DNA of 64,000 nt from positions 202,393-266,392 of the forward strand of contig NZ_WTPY01000006.1 in the NCBI RefSeq assembly GCF_011378905.1, given 5' to 3'. The first letter of the stretch is position 1. Each line of letters begins with the position of its first letter. The notes beneath the pieces are model-generated. The model searched no databases and was not told the DNA's origin. It saw nothing but the letters and a program-made list of their open reading frames with translations. Position numbers and translations under genes: made by a program. Positions 37,657 through 48,554 of this stretch are shown piece after piece. Origin of the DNA: Paraglaciecola sp. 20A4 (GTDB lineage: Bacteria > Pseudomonadota > Gammaproteobacteria > Enterobacterales > Alteromonadaceae).

Positions 37657-39078
37657 ATGAAACCTGTCGTTTTAGCCGGTGGTAGTGGAAGCCGTTTATG
37701 GCCAAAATCTCGCGCAGCGTTGCCTAAGCAATTTTTGCGTTTGACCTCAAACTTGACCATGTTACAAGACACCGTCGCCAGACTTGATGGAACGCATTCT
37801 GAAAGCCCTATTGTCATCTGTAATGATTCCCATCGCTTTTTGGTCGCTGAGCAATTAAGACAGCAAAATGTGCAACACGGTGGCATTTTACTTGAACCTA
37901 TGGGACGTAACACCGCCCCTGCTATCGCACTGGCGGCTTTGCATGCCTCTTTAAACGGTCAAGATCCAACTTTATTAGTACTTGCCGCTGATCATCTTAT
38001 CAACGACACAGAAGCCTTTCATAAAGCGATAGCCCAAGCAGAAGTGTTGGCTGAGCAGGGTAAGTTAGTTACCTTTGGTATCGTACCTGATAGCGCCCAT
38101 ATCGGTTACGGCTATATTAAAAGCGGCGATAAAATTGCGCAAGCAGAAGTGGGTTTTGATGTGGCGGAGTTCGTTGAAAAACCAGATTTAGAGACCGCTC
38201 AGCAGTATGTCGACTCGGGTAATTATTTCTGGAATAGCGGAATGTTTTTGTTTAAAGCCAGCCGTTATTTGCAAGAGCTTGAAAAGTACGCGCCTGATAT
38301 GCTCGATATATGTAAGCGAGCTATCGCAACCGAAACCCCTGATTTAGAATTTGTGCGTGTTGATGCAGATATTTTTGCTACCTGTCCAGATGATTCAATC
38401 GATTATGCCGTGATGGAGAAAACCGATTCAGCAGCCGTGGTACCACTTGATGCTGGCTGGAGTGATGTGGGGAGTTGGTCATCTTTATGGGAAACGGCAA
38501 AAAATAAAGATGAAAACCAAAATGTGATTATCGGAGATGCTATTTTAGATGACGTTCATAATAGCTATATCAACGCCGAGCAACGCCTTATATCAGTTGT
38601 GGGCTTAGACGACGTTGTCGTAGTTGAAACAAAAGATGCAGTATTGGTTGCGCATAAAGATAAAGTACAAAATATTAAGAATGTGGTGAATAAACTAAAG
38701 GCGGACAAACGTCCTGAATTCGAGTTTCACCGTGAAGTATATCGTCCTTGGGGAAGTTATGATTCCATCGACAATGGTGAGCGCTTTCAGGTCAAACGTA
38801 TTATGGTTAAGCCTGGTGAAAAACTATCAGTGCAAATGCACCACCACCGTGCGGAGCACTGGATTGTTGTAGCAGGTACCGCAAAGGTGACCAATGGTAG
38901 CGAAACGCTGTTGTTATGTGAAAATCAATCTACCTATATCCCAGTAGGCGTGATCCACGCTTTAGAAAACCCTGGCAAAATTCCATTGGAGCTTATTGAA
39001 GTGCAATCGGGAACCTATTTAGGGGAAGATGATATTGTTCGTTTCTCAGACCGTTACGGTCGTGTTGAATCTAAGTAG
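37657..39078 (+). CDS. manC: Mannose-1-phosphate guanylyltransferase / mannose-6-phosphate isomerase
   Basis: A 473-residue bifunctional enzyme. Residues 1-340 are the nucleotidyltransferase domain ([61 protein letters not shown]), making GDP-mannose from GTP and mannose-1-phosphate. The C terminus is the cupin-type isomerase domain with [22 protein letters not shown] (metal-binding His). GDP-mannose feeds polysaccharide or lipopolysaccharide. A GGAAAG ribosome binding site precedes the ATG, and manB follows 28 bases downstream. Confidence 0.96.
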   Translation: MKPVVLAGGSGSRLWPKSRAALPKQFLRLTSNLTMLQDTVARLDGTHSESPIVICNDSHRFLVAEQLRQQNVQHGGILLEPMGRNTAPAIALAALHASLNGQDPTLLVLAADHLINDTEAFHKAIAQAEVLAEQGKLVTFGIVPDSAHIGYGYIKSGDKIAQAEVGFDVAEFVEKPDLETAQQYVDSGNYFWNSGMFLFKASRYLQELEKYAPDMLDICKRAIATETPDLEFVRVDADIFATCPDDSIDYAVMEKTDSAAVVPLDAGWSDVGSWSSLWETAKNKDENQNVIIGDAILDDVHNSYINAEQRLISVVGLDDVVVVETKDAVLVAHKDKVQNIKNVVNKLKADKRPEFEFHREVYRPWGSYDSIDNGERFQVKRIMVKPGEKLSVQMHHHRAEHWIVVAGTAKVTNGSETLLLCENQSTYIPVGVIHALENPGKIPLELIEVQSGTYLGEDDIVRFSDRYGRVESK

Positions 39079-39106
39079 TGAAATGTTGTCGCGAGGAATG
39101 AATTAA

Positions 39107-40552
39107 ATGAAGATTACTTGCTTTAAAGCCTACGATATTCGTGGAAAGCTTATCGATCAGTTAGATGAGCGTGTGGCCTATCGAATTGGTCGCGCATTTG
39201 CCGAGCATTTTAGTGCTAAAACTGTGGTGGTTGGCGGTGATATCCGTTTAACATCGCAACCCTTAAAACTTGCTTTATCAGCTGGCCTGATTGACGGCGG
39301 TTGCGAAGTTAGTGATTTAGGTATGACAGGTACTGAAGAGATATACTTTGCGACGAAACATTTAGGCGTTGATGGTGGTGTTGAGGTGACTGCTAGTCAT
39401 AACCCTATTGATTACAATGGTATGAAGTTGGTCAAAGAAGGTTCGCGACCTGTCAGTGGTGATACTGGCTTATTTGATGTTCAAGCACTTGCTGAAAGTT
39501 ACACAGATGCAGATGTTCAAGCGAGCCTGAAAAAGTATGCTGACACTTTTGTAAGCGACGAAGACTTCGTCCAAGGTCAATGCAGTGTTTTGACTGAAAA
39601 ATTGTTGGCAACGGGTCAATACAAGGCATTGTCTATCATGGATGCTTATGTTGAACATATGCTGAGCTACGTCAATACCGATGGTTTTACCCCGCTTAAA
39701 TTAGTCGTTAATGCGGGAAATGGAGCGGCAGGCAAGGCCCTTGATGCGATAGAGGTCGCTTTTAAAAATAAAGGTGTGCCAATTGAATTTGTGAAAATTC
39801 ATCATGAACCAGATGGCCATTTCCCCAATGGAATTCCAAACCCATTATTACCAGAAAGCCGCGCAGATACGGCTAACGCGGTAATTAAACATAAAGCAAA
39901 TATGGGCATTGCATGGGACGGTGACTTTGACCGATGTTTTCTGTTTGATGAAACGGGTGAGTTTGTCGAGGGGTATTATATTGTCGGGCTATTGGCTCAA
40001 GCGTTCCTTGATAAAGATCCCGGTGCGAAAGTTATTTATGACCCGCGAGTGTATTGGAATACTGAAGATATTGTTAAAAGCGCCGGCGGTGTACCCATTA
40101 AGAGTAAGACGGGGCATGCCTTTATTAAAGAGCGTATGCGCGCAGACGACGCGGTATACGGCGGTGAAATGAGCGCGCATCACTATTTTCGAGATTTCGC
40201 TTACTGTGATTCAGGTATGATCCCTTGGTTATTAGTTGCTGAACTTTTGTGTTTACAAAACAAGCCATTGTCAGAGATGGTAGCCCAGCGTATTGCGGCG
40301 TTCCCATCATCAGGTGAAATTAATTCAGTATTGCAGGACCCTGATGCGGCTATCGCGAATATCTTACAAGCATATGAAGATAAAGCTAACGTTGTGGATT
40401 ACACAGATGGTATTGGTCTTGAGTTCGATAAGTGGCGTTTCAACTTACGTAAATCAAATACTGAGCCCGTTATTCGGTTAAATGTTGAGTCTCGCGGGGA
40501 TATCCAACTGATGCAGGCTAAAACCAAAGAATTATTAGCCATGTTGAAATAG
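39107..40552 (+). CDS. manB: Phosphomannomutase ManB/CpsG
   Basis: A 481-residue phosphohexomutase that converts mannose-6-phosphate to mannose-1-phosphate for ManC. The active serine is in [12 protein letters not shown] (S97), the metal site is [10 protein letters not shown], the sugar-binding loop is [12 protein letters not shown] and the phosphate-binding loop is [16 protein letters not shown]. The length suits CpsG-type enzymes (about 456-480). Together with manC it makes a two-gene GDP-mannose operon with no adjacent glycosyltransferase. A terminator lies between it and gltA. Confidence 0.96.
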   Translation: MKITCFKAYDIRGKLIDQLDERVAYRIGRAFAEHFSAKTVVVGGDIRLTSQPLKLALSAGLIDGGCEVSDLGMTGTEEIYFATKHLGVDGGVEVTASHNPIDYNGMKLVKEGSRPVSGDTGLFDVQALAESYTDADVQASLKKYADTFVSDEDFVQGQCSVLTEKLLATGQYKALSIMDAYVEHMLSYVNTDGFTPLKLVVNAGNGAAGKALDAIEVAFKNKGVPIEFVKIHHEPDGHFPNGIPNPLLPESRADTANAVIKHKANMGIAWDGDFDRCFLFDETGEFVEGYYIVGLLAQAFLDKDPGAKVIYDPRVYWNTEDIVKSAGGVPIKSKTGHAFIKERMRADDAVYGGEMSAHHYFRDFAYCDSGMIPWLLVAELLCLQNKPLSEMVAQRIAAFPSSGEINSVLQDPDAAIANILQAYEDKANVVDYTDGIGLEFDKWRFNLRKSNTEPVIRLNVESRGDIQLMQAKTKELLAMLK

Positions 40553-40598
40553 TATAAAAATAAGGTGTCTGCTCTAATAGTCACCTTGTTTTAGATAA

Positions 40599-40626
40599 AA
40601 AAATAGCGCCAATTGGCGCTATTTTT
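40599..40626. terminator. Bidirectional terminator between manB and gltA
   Basis: A perfect stem, aaaaatagcgcc (40599-40610) with ggcgctattttt (40615-40626), around an aatt loop, with A and T tracts on both sides. A weaker hairpin (aaggtgtct/agtcacctt, one mismatch, 40562-40587) lies just before it. Both ends serve the convergent genes manB and gltA. Confidence 0.9.
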
Positions 40627-40643
40627 GTTAGTAAATCCGAATA

Positions 40644-41924
40644 TTATTTTTCGATTTTACTGTATTTACGTTGTACTTCACCGGTATAAAGCTGGCGAGG
40701 TCGACCAATTTTTTGACCTGGTTGGCTCAGCATTTCATGCCAATGAGATACCCAACCTACAGTTCTTGCTAAGGCAAAAATACAAGTGAACATATTCGTT
40801 GGAATACCGATGGCTTTTAAGATGATACCTGAGTAGAAATCTACGTTCGGGAACAACTTCTTCTCAGCAAAATAAGGGTCACTAAGCGCGATGCGCTCAA
40901 GCTCCATTGCAACGTTTAACAAAGGATCATCAATTTTCAATTCATCAAGCACTTCATGGCAACTTTCACGCATAACAGTTGCGCGAGGATCGAAGTTTTT
41001 GTAAACGCGATGTCCAAAGCCCATTAAGCGGAAGGGGTCATTTTTATCTTTTGCACGTTCAATAAATTCTGGAATGCGGTCTACTGTACCAATCTCTTGT
41101 AGCATATTTAAACATGCTTCGTTAGCCCCACCGTGGGCTGGACCCCAAAGAGATGCAACGCCTGCAGCGATACATGCATAAGGGTTAGCGCCTGATGAAC
41201 CCGCCAAACGTACAGTTGAGGTAGAAGCATTTTGCTCATGGTCAGCGTGCAACGTAAATATCCGGTCTACAGCACGAGAAACAACTGGGCTTATTTTGTA
41301 TTTTTCAGCTGGTACTGAGAACATCATATTCAAGAAGTTTTCTGCATACGAGAGGTCGTTACGCGGATAAACAAAGGGTTGCCCCACGTTATATTTGTAA
41401 CACATAGCAACCAATGTAGGCATTTTTGCTACTAAACGATATGCACTACGCAAACGTTGTTCAGGATCAGATATGTCCAAATCATCGTGATAGAATGACG
41501 CCATTGCGCCAACTGTGCCACACAACATAGCCATTGGGTGGGCATCACGACGAAAGCCTCGGAAGAAATTATTTACTTGGTCGTGTACTAAAGTATGACG
41601 AGTAATCGTGTCCTTAAAGTCACGATATTCTTCCGTGGTCGGTGTTTTATCATGTAACAACATGTAACACACTTCGATATAATCAGCGTCACGCGCTAAC
41701 TCTTCGATTGAGTAGCCGCGGTGTAACAAAATACCTTTGGCTCCATCGATGTATGTAATTGACGACTCACATGAACCTGTCGCCATAAAGCCCGGATCGA
41801 AAGTGAAATAACCGTGTGATCCTAATGTACGAACATCGATCACATCATTCCCTGCAGTGCCTGATAGAATCGGAAGTTCGACCTCTACGTTACCTGCTTT
41901 CAAAGTGGCTTTATTGTTTGCCAT
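40644..41924 (-). CDS. gltA: Citrate synthase (type II)
   Basis: A 426-residue citrate synthase that condenses acetyl-CoA and oxaloacetate. The catalytic residues are visible in [14 protein letters not shown] (histidine), [12 protein letters not shown] (histidine) and [14 protein letters not shown] (aspartate), together with GFGHRVYKN. The N-terminal beta-rich extension ([39 protein letters not shown]) is the mark of the hexameric, NADH-sensitive Gram-negative type. GGAGAG lies about 5 bases before ATG. It is divergent from sdhC. Confidence 0.98.
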   Translation of the reverse strand: MANNKATLKAGNVEVELPILSGTAGNDVIDVRTLGSHGYFTFDPGFMATGSCESSITYIDGAKGILLHRGYSIEELARDADYIEVCYMLLHDKTPTTEEYRDFKDTITRHTLVHDQVNNFFRGFRRDAHPMAMLCGTVGAMASFYHDDLDISDPEQRLRSAYRLVAKMPTLVAMCYKYNVGQPFVYPRNDLSYAENFLNMMFSVPAEKYKISPVVSRAVDRIFTLHADHEQNASTSTVRLAGSSGANPYACIAAGVASLWGPAHGGANEACLNMLQEIGTVDRIPEFIERAKDKNDPFRLMGFGHRVYKNFDPRATVMRESCHEVLDELKIDDPLLNVAMELERIALSDPYFAEKKLFPNVDFYSGIILKAIGIPTNMFTCIFALARTVGWVSHWHEMLSQPGQKIGRPRQLYTGEVQRKYSKIEK

Positions 41925-42335
41925 TTATTGCTCTCCTCAGAAAAGTTCTGTTTGCGATAAACAGTATTATATAATGTTTATCGGGGAAAATTGGCGCTAT
42001 TTGTACTCAGGTTGACGCCATAAGTCAATTTAAAACCATTTATGCTTAATAATTATTCACAACCATTCTACCCTGATTATTCACCGTAATTATGTATGTT
42101 ATTTATGTTTAATTATAAACCGTTAATAACGAAGAACAATTGTATTTATTGGCGCTGCTGGATATACTCCTGACGGTCGTCTAGCTATTGTTAACACGAA
42201 TAATTAAAGCAACAAGTTGTTTACAATTTGATAACAGGCTTGGCGGCAGAACACATAATCTTTAAGCGATTGATAATGTGCAACACACTATCAAACAATG
42301 ACTAGACAACCTACGGGTAAAACGGGCATCAAAAC
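41925..42335. other. 411-bp control region between gltA and sdhC
   Basis: A T/A-rich divergent region with no coding frame. On the gltA side it holds a GATAAACA-N11-TGTTTATC inverted repeat with an internal TATAAT (separate entry). On the sdhC side no promoter with both consensus boxes was found. The region probably carries control of the TCA genes by carbon or oxygen signals, but no named operator was recognised. Confidence 0.55.
41956..41982. promoter_or_regulatory. Inverted repeat overlapping the putative gltA -10 box
   Basis: GATAAACA (41956-41963) and TGTTTATC (41975-41982) are perfect inverted repeats around 11 bases that contain ATTATATAAT, which reads TATAAT on the minus strand at 41966-41971. 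That -10 box would start gltA RNA about 35 bases before the ATG. No good -35 box is present. A protein bound to the dyad would cover the promoter; the regulator is unknown. Confidence 0.5.
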
Positions 42336-42710
42336 GTGAAAAAGCAGAGACCAGTTAATTTACAACTAAATACAATCAGTTTTCCCCCTGCAGCTATAAC
42401 TTCTATCCTTCATCGCATTACTGGCGTCGCAATGTTTTTTGCGCTGTTATTTGTGATCTGGGCTTGGGCGGAATCTGTATCTTCTCCTGACGGTTTTGCA
42501 TTTGTGCAAGAACAGATGTCCGGAGTGATCGGTAAGATAATCGCAATCGGTACTATTTCAGCACTGACTTATCACATTCTTGGCGGCTTACGTCATTTGG
42601 TGATGGACATGGGGCATTGGGAAGAACTCGAGTCAGGCAATAATAGCGCGAAGATTGTTATCGGTTTATGGATTGTACTGACCATCGTTGTAGGAGTTTT
42701 ATTATGCTAA
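42336..42710 (+). CDS. sdhC: Succinate dehydrogenase cytochrome b556 subunit SdhC
   Basis: A 124-residue membrane anchor of complex II with three hydrophobic segments. The conserved N-terminal RPVNLQLNTISFPPAAITSILHRITGV (quinone-site Ser and Arg) and HILGGLRHLVMDMGHW (heme-ligand His in the second helix region) are visible. SdhC with SdhD binds heme b and ubiquinone. The start is the GTG at 42336, immediately before the AAA AAG codons; its stop overlaps the sdhD ATG by 4 or more bases. Confidence 0.95.
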   Translation: MKKQRPVNLQLNTISFPPAAITSILHRITGVAMFFALLFVIWAWAESVSSPDGFAFVQEQMSGVIGKIIAIGTISALTYHILGGLRHLVMDMGHWEELESGNNSAKIVIGLWIVLTIVVGVLLC

Positions 42711-43051
42711 CTAATCAAGCTAGTTTTAAACGCGATGGCGTACAAGATTTCGTCACCGTTCGTGCAACAGCGATCATTATGACGGCTTTTACATTTTATA
42801 TGCTGTGGTTCTTTCTAAGTACCCCAACAGTAACCTATGAAATTTGGCATGATCTATTCTCATCGTTAGCCATGAAGGTTTTCACGTTCGCGGCACTATT
42901 ATCAATCATGATGCATATTAGAATTGGTTTTTGGCAGGTGCTCACCGATTATGTCAAAGCACCAGGTATTCGCGCCGTCGTGCAATTTTTTATTAATCTA
43001 GTAGCGTTTTCCTATGTCGCTGTAGGTTTGTTTGTTTTGTGGGGTTTATAA
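42704..43051 (+). CDS. sdhD: Succinate dehydrogenase membrane anchor SdhD
   Basis: About 115 residues from ATG 42704 (GGAG 10 bases upstream), three membrane segments. The N terminus NQASFKRDGVQDFVTVRATAI and the helix HIRIGFWQVLTDYVK (heme His and quinone-site Asp-Tyr) match SdhD. The ORF can extend 12 codons upstream into sdhC, but the shorter start fits the family and the ribosome binding site. Its stop overlaps the sdhA ATG (TAATG). Confidence 0.94.
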   Translation: MLTNQASFKRDGVQDFVTVRATAIIMTAFTFYMLWFFLSTPTVTYEIWHDLFSSLAMKVFTFAALLSIMMHIRIGFWQVLTDYVKAPGIRAVVQFFINLVAFSYVAVGLFVLWGL

Positions 43052-44821
43052 ATGAGTATTCCAGTTCACGAGTATGATGCAGTTGTAATTGGCGCCGGCG
43101 GTGCAGGCATGCGTGCAGCGTTACAGATTTCTGAGTCAGGGAAATCTTGTGCATTATTGTCAAAGGTTTTTCCAACACGCTCACACACCGTTTCTGCCCA
43201 GGGCGGTATTACCGTCGCACTAGGCAACTCCCATGAAGATAACTGGGAATGGCATATGTATGACACCGTAAAAGGGTCAGACTATATTGGCGATCAAGAC
43301 GCAATTGAATATATGTGTAACACCGGTCCTGAAGCCATTATTGAAATGGAAAACATGGGCTTACCTTTCTCACGTTTTGAGAACGGAAAAATTTATCAAC
43401 GTCCTTTTGGCGGCCAATCACAGAATTTTGGTGGTGAACAAGGTGCACGAACTGCGGCGGCAGCTGACCGTACTGGTCATGCGTTGTTGCATTTGTTGTA
43501 TCAACAGAACGTTAAGAACAAGACTAAAGTATTCAGTGAATGGTATGCCTTAGATTTAGTTAAAAACCAAGACGGCGACGTTGTCGGTTGTACCGCTATT
43601 GATATTGAAAGCGGCGAAGTTGTATTCTTTAAGTCTAAAGCAGTCGTATTGGCAACCGGTGGAGCAGGGCGAATTTTTGCTTCTACCACGAATGCTCATA
43701 TCAATACCGGTGACGGTGTTGGCATGGCGATCCGTGCTGGTGTGCCTATGCAAGACATGGAAATGTGGCAATTCCACCCGACTGGCATTGCTGGCGCAGG
43801 GACATTGGTCACTGAAGGTTGTCGTGGTGAAGGTGGTTACCTTCTAAATAAAGACGGTGAACGTTTCATGGAGCGTTATGCTCCCAACGCCAAAGATTTG
43901 GCTGGCCGTGATGTTGTTGCCCGTTCGATGATGACTGAAATTCGTGAAGGTCGCGGTTTTGACGGTCCTTTAGGCCCACATTGTAAATTGAAACTCGATC
44001 ACCTCGGTAAGGACGTACTTGAGTCTCGCTTACCTGGTATTCTTGAATTATCTCGTACTTTCGCTCACGTTGATCCGGTAAAAGAGCCTATTCCGGTGAT
44101 TCCTACTTGCCACTATATGATGGGTGGTATTCCAACTAACGTAAACGGACAAGCGTTAAGCATTGATGCAGACGGCAATGAAAAACCCATTCAAGGTCTT
44201 TTTGCCTGTGGTGAAATTGCATGTGTATCTGTACACGGCGCTAACCGCCTTGGTGGTAATTCATTGCTTGATTTGGTGGTCTTTGGTCGCGCGACAGGCT
44301 TACATCTTGGCAAAGCTATCGACGAAATCGACAGCCGTCCAGCGACAGATGAAGATATCGATGCTGCATTAGCGCGCTTTAATCGCTGGGAAAATTCTGA
44401 ACCGGGTAAAGGTGAAGATCCAGTGCAAATCAAGAAAGACTTACAGCAATGTATGCAGCTCAACTTCTCGGTGTTCCGTGAAGGCGACGCGATGGCTGAA
44501 GGTCTTAAAGAGCTAGGCAAAATTCGTGACCGTTTAAAAAATGCTCGTCTTGATGATAAGAGTAGCGATTTCAACACCGCGCGCATTGAGTGTCTTGAAT
44601 TAGATAACTTGATGGAAACTGCATACAGTACAGCTGTTGCAGCAAACTTCCGTACAGAAAGTCGTGGTGCACACAGTCGTTTCGATTTCCCAGACCGTGA
44701 TGACGCAAATTGGTTATGTCACTCCGTTTACTTGCCCCAAGGCGACAAAATGTTGAAACGTGACGTAAATATGTCACCTAAACTACGCGAAGCTTTCCCA
44801 CCGAAAGCTAGAACTTACTAA
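43052..44821 (+). CDS. sdhA: Succinate dehydrogenase flavoprotein subunit SdhA
   Basis: A 589-residue FAD-binding catalytic subunit that oxidizes succinate to fumarate. It has the dinucleotide fold [14 protein letters not shown], the covalent FAD histidine in [18 protein letters not shown], the substrate-site [35 protein letters not shown] and the C-terminal [18 protein letters not shown]. The length equals E. coli SdhA (588). Confidence 0.98.
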   Translation: MSIPVHEYDAVVIGAGGAGMRAALQISESGKSCALLSKVFPTRSHTVSAQGGITVALGNSHEDNWEWHMYDTVKGSDYIGDQDAIEYMCNTGPEAIIEMENMGLPFSRFENGKIYQRPFGGQSQNFGGEQGARTAAAADRTGHALLHLLYQQNVKNKTKVFSEWYALDLVKNQDGDVVGCTAIDIESGEVVFFKSKAVVLATGGAGRIFASTTNAHINTGDGVGMAIRAGVPMQDMEMWQFHPTGIAGAGTLVTEGCRGEGGYLLNKDGERFMERYAPNAKDLAGRDVVARSMMTEIREGRGFDGPLGPHCKLKLDHLGKDVLESRLPGILELSRTFAHVDPVKEPIPVIPTCHYMMGGIPTNVNGQALSIDADGNEKPIQGLFACGEIACVSVHGANRLGGNSLLDLVVFGRATGLHLGKAIDEIDSRPATDEDIDAALARFNRWENSEPGKGEDPVQIKKDLQQCMQLNFSVFREGDAMAEGLKELGKIRDRLKNARLDDKSSDFNTARIECLELDNLMETAYSTAVAANFRTESRGAHSRFDFPDRDDANWLCHSVYLPQGDKMLKRDVNMSPKLREAFPPKARTY

Positions 44822-44835
44822 GAGGAGTTAAGCAT

Positions 44836-45546
44836 ATGCAATTATCATTTTCTGTTTATCGCTATAATCCAGATGTAGACAATGCTCCTCGTATGCAAGA
44901 CTACACGCTTGAGGTTGAAGAAGGTCAAGACATGATGGTGCTTGATGCACTTATCGCGTTGAAAGAAAAAGACCCAACGTTGTCATTCCGTCGCTCTTGC
45001 CGAGAGGGCGTTTGTGGCTCTGATGGCATGAACATGAACGGTAAAAACGGTTTGGCGTGCATCACGCCACTATCTACGTTTGGCAATAAAAAAATTATTG
45101 TGCGTCCGTTACCGGGTATGCCAGTGGTACGTGACTTAGTTGTTGATCTAACTCAGTTCTATACCCAGTACGAAAAAATTAAGCCGTTTTTAATTAACGA
45201 TAACAACCAGCCACCGGCCCGTGAGTTTTTACAATCACCTGAAGAGCGTGAGAAGTTAGATGGATTATACGAGTGCATTTTATGCGCGTGTTGTTCATCA
45301 TCATGTCCTTCGTTCTGGTGGAATCCTGATAAATTCATCGGTCCCGCTGGCTTATTGCACGCTTATCGCTTCTTAGCTGATACTCGTGATACTGCTACAG
45401 AAGAACGATTGAGTGATCTTGACGATGCGTTTAGTGTGTTCCGTTGTCACGGTATCATGAACTGCGTAAGCGTATGTCCAAAAGGACTAAATCCGACCAA
45501 AGCGATAGGGCATATAAAATCTCTTTTGCTCCAGCGGGCTGTTTAG
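44836..45546 (+). CDS. sdhB: Succinate dehydrogenase iron-sulfur subunit SdhB
   Basis: A 236-residue electron-transfer subunit. The plant-type 2Fe-2S site is SCREGVCGSDGM...LAC, the 4Fe-4S site is CILCACCSSSCP, and the 3Fe-4S site is in CHGIMNCVSVCPKGLNP. It starts 14 bases after sdhA with an AGAGGAG ribosome binding site. It passes electrons from FAD to the SdhCD quinone site. A terminator-like hairpin follows before sucA. Confidence 0.98.
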   Translation: MQLSFSVYRYNPDVDNAPRMQDYTLEVEEGQDMMVLDALIALKEKDPTLSFRRSCREGVCGSDGMNMNGKNGLACITPLSTFGNKKIIVRPLPGMPVVRDLVVDLTQFYTQYEKIKPFLINDNNQPPAREFLQSPEEREKLDGLYECILCACCSSSCPSFWWNPDKFIGPAGLLHAYRFLADTRDTATEERLSDLDDAFSVFRCHGIMNCVSVCPKGLNPTKAIGHIKSLLLQRAV

Positions 45547-45587
45547 TTTTTAATTCTGTAAGTTAAGTCTTCAGAATGATAATGTCT

Positions 45588-45621
45588 AAATAGCCATCCC
45601 TAATAGGGTGGCTATTTTTTT
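45588..45621 (+). terminator. Hairpin terminator between sdhB and sucA
   Basis: Arms aaatagcca(t)ccc (45588-45600, one bulged T) and gggtggctattt (45606-45617) around taata, followed by a T run to 45621. It would end or attenuate the sdhCDAB transcript before sucA; sucA probably also has its own promoter. Confidence 0.8.
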
Positions 45622-45722
45622 AGTATATAAACTGTAGTTTAAGGTGAGCATCCGCAAACCTTTAAAGGTCGTGTGCAACAGCACATATAATTGTGAGTCT
45701 TAATAAAAATCAAGGGACAACA

Positions 45723-48545
45723 ATGCAACAAAGCGTGATGAAAGCATGGTGGGAGTCTTCTCACATGGCTGGTGGCAACGCTGCTTATGTAGAAGAACTA
45801 TACGAAGCATATCTCGATGACGCGAAAAGCGTAACTGATGAATGGCGTGCTATTTTCGACAAATTACCAAAGGTCGAAGGAGCTGAGCTTGAGACTAAGC
45901 ACAGTGAAATTCGTGATCAATTCCGAGCGTTAGCTGCACTTGGCCCTGTCGCTCGAGCAGGCAAAGTTCCAACTGGAACATCAAATGCAAGTGACGAGAA
46001 GCAGGTCAAAGTATTACAGCTTATTAATGCTTACCGTTTTCGTGGTCATCAGCACGCCAACCTAGATCCTTTAGAATTATGGAAACAACCCAGAGTTCGT
46101 GATTTAGAGTTGTCGCATCATTCGTTGTCAGAACAAGATTTTGAAACTGTATTCAATGTAGGCTCCTACGCCATAGGTCAAGACAGTATGAAATTAGGAG
46201 ATTTATTTAAATCCCTAAATAATACTTATTGTGGCTCTATCGGTACTGAGTATATGCATATCACCGATACAGACCAAAAGCGTTGGTTACAAGACAAAAT
46301 CGAGTCAGTACAAGCGAAACCGCAAATAACGCGTGACGAAAAAGTGTCTATTCTTAAAGGCCTTGTTTCTGCAGACGGTATGGAAAAATACCTCGGCGCT
46401 AAATTCCCTGGAGCGAAGCGTTTCTCTCTAGAAGGCGGTGACGCACTGGTACCCATGCTCAAAGGCTTAATCAGTCACGCGGGCGATTGTGGTACAAAAG
46501 AAGTGGTTATCGGCATGGCTCACCGAGGGCGTATCAACGTTCTGGTTAATGTGCTGGGTAAAAACCCTTCTGTTTTATTCGATGAATTCTCTGGCAAGCA
46601 TGACAACACATTAGGTGCTGGCGACGTAAAATATCACGCGGGTTATTCATCAGATTTTGCTACTCCTGGCGGTAATGTGCATCTAGCATTGGCGTTTAAC
46701 CCTTCTCATTTAGAGATTGTTAACCCAGTAGTTATTGGTTCAGTTCGTGCACGTCTTGATCGCAGAAAATGTGATGATGGCTCAGTAGTGCTGCCAATTA
46801 CCATTCACGGTGACTCGGCAATTGCTGGTCAAGGTGTCGTACAAGAGACATTCAACATGTCTCAGACTCGAGGCTTTAAAGTCGGTGGCACGGTACGTAT
46901 TGTTATCAACAACCAAGTTGGTTTCACTACGTCGAACGCAGAAGATACACGCTCGACCCAATACTGTACAGATATCGCTAAGATGGTCCAAGCGCCTATT
47001 TTTCATGTGAATTCGGATGATCCTGAAGCGGTTATGTTTGTGACTAAATTAGCTTTAGATTACCGTAATAAATTCAAACGTGATGTCGTCATTGACTTAG
47101 TTTGCTACCGTCGTCATGGACACAATGAAGCTGATGAGCCCAGTGCAACACAGCCGTTGATGTATAAAAAAATTAAGAAGCATGCCGTTCCGCGACAACT
47201 TTACGCAGATCAATTGTTAGCTGAAGGTTCAATCGAGTCTCACGAAATTGAAAAGTTAGTAGCCGATTATCGTGCTGCACTTGATCATGGAGCCTGCGTG
47301 GTGGAAGAATGGCGCCCAATGACTGAGCATTCAGTTGATTGGACTCCATACCTTGGCCACGACTGGACAGCGCCCTACGCGAAAGAAATTAGTGTTGAAA
47401 AGCTCAAAGAACTAGGCGACAAACTGTGTACTTTCCCTGAAGATCTTAAACTTCAGTCACGAGTGGCTAAACTATACCAAGACAGACGTTCGATGATGGC
47501 AGGTGAAAAACTGCTTGATTGGGGAATGGCAGAGAATTTAGCTTACGCTTCAATTGTTGATGCGGGATCAAATATTCGTATGACAGGTCAAGATTCAGGC
47601 CGTGGTACGTTTTTCCATCGTCATGCTGTTTTGCATGGGCAGACTAACGGTGAGACGTATATGCCTCTTACTCATCTGCATGCCGAACAAGGCAAAATGG
47701 AAATATATGATTCAGTATTATCTGAAGCGGCAGTACTGGCATTTGAATTTGGTTACGCGACTGCCGAGCCCGGTACATTAACGATTTGGGAAGCGCAATT
47801 TGGTGATTTTGCCAACGGCGCCCAAGTAGTTATTGACCAATTCCTCAGTTCAGGTGAAGCAAAGTGGGGCCGTTTATGTGGCTTAACTATGTTGCTTCCT
47901 CATGGCTATGAAGGGCAAGGTCCAGAGCACAGCTCTGCACGTTTAGAGCGTTTTCTACAAATGTGTGCTGATCATAATTGGCAAGTTTGTGTACCCTCAA
48001 CGCCTGCGCAAGTCTTTAATATGTTACGTCGTCAAGCAATTCGACCTATGCGTAAGCCTTTAATTGTTATGTCACCCAAGTCATTGTTACGCCATCCGTT
48101 AGCCGTATCTTCGTTAGAAGAGTTGTCTACCGGCGTGTTCCAAAACGTAATTGATGAAATTGATGAAATGGATCCTGCCAAGGTGAAACGCGTCGTGATG
48201 TGTTCAGGTAAAGTTTATTATGACTTGCTTGACCAACGTCGTAAGAGCGAACAGGACGATGTGGCGATTATACGTATTGAGCAGTTGTATCCGTTCCCTC
48301 ATGCGGAAATCGAGCCTATCGTCAATAAGTTCAAACATGTTACCGATTGGGTTTGGTGTCAAGAAGAGCCTCAGAATCAAGGTGCTTGGTATTGTAGTCA
48401 GCATCATTTCTGGTCTGCGGTTCCAAATGGCGCAAAACTTAGTTATGCCGGTCGTAACGCATCTGCGTCGCCTGCGGTAGGGTATATTTCTGTTCACAAC
48501 CAACAGCAAAAAGATTTGGTTGATGATGCATTAACGATTAAATAA
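45723..48545 (+). CDS. sucA: 2-oxoglutarate dehydrogenase E1 component SucA
   Basis: About 940 residues from ATG 45723, chosen because AAGGGA lies just upstream and the protein then begins MQQSVMKAWWESS as in the family (the frame extends to a GTG at 45693). A thiamine-diphosphate enzyme that decarboxylates 2-oxoglutarate. Visible marks are YRFRGHQHANLDPLEL, GMAHRGRINVLVN, the cofactor motif GDSAIAGQGVVQET...NNQVGFTTS, and the C-terminal GQDSGRGTFFHRHAVLH, EFGYATAEP, LLPHGYEGQGPEHSSARLER. Confidence 0.98.
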   Translation: MQQSVMKAWWESSHMAGGNAAYVEELYEAYLDDAKSVTDEWRAIFDKLPKVEGAELETKHSEIRDQFRALAALGPVARAGKVPTGTSNASDEKQVKVLQLINAYRFRGHQHANLDPLELWKQPRVRDLELSHHSLSEQDFETVFNVGSYAIGQDSMKLGDLFKSLNNTYCGSIGTEYMHITDTDQKRWLQDKIESVQAKPQITRDEKVSILKGLVSADGMEKYLGAKFPGAKRFSLEGGDALVPMLKGLISHAGDCGTKEVVIGMAHRGRINVLVNVLGKNPSVLFDEFSGKHDNTLGAGDVKYHAGYSSDFATPGGNVHLALAFNPSHLEIVNPVVIGSVRARLDRRKCDDGSVVLPITIHGDSAIAGQGVVQETFNMSQTRGFKVGGTVRIVINNQVGFTTSNAEDTRSTQYCTDIAKMVQAPIFHVNSDDPEAVMFVTKLALDYRNKFKRDVVIDLVCYRRHGHNEADEPSATQPLMYKKIKKHAVPRQLYADQLLAEGSIESHEIEKLVADYRAALDHGACVVEEWRPMTEHSVDWTPYLGHDWTAPYAKEISVEKLKELGDKLCTFPEDLKLQSRVAKLYQDRRSMMAGEKLLDWGMAENLAYASIVDAGSNIRMTGQDSGRGTFFHRHAVLHGQTNGETYMPLTHLHAEQGKMEIYDSVLSEAAVLAFEFGYATAEPGTLTIWEAQFGDFANGAQVVIDQFLSSGEAKWGRLCGLTMLLPHGYEGQGPEHSSARLERFLQMCADHNWQVCVPSTPAQVFNMLRRQAIRPMRKPLIVMSPKSLLRHPLAVSSLEELSTGVFQNVIDEIDEMDPAKVKRVVMCSGKVYYDLLDQRRKSEQDDVAIIRIEQLYPFPHAEIEPIVNKFKHVTDWVWCQEEPQNQGAWYCSQHHFWSAVPNGAKLSYAGRNASASPAVGYISVHNQQQKDLVDDALTIK

Positions 48546-48554
48546 GGAACCAGT

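Noticed and set aside
42270..42294. TTGATA...TATCAA inverted repeat upstream of sdhC
   Set aside because: Six-bp arms with a long spacer in A/T-rich DNA are expected by chance.
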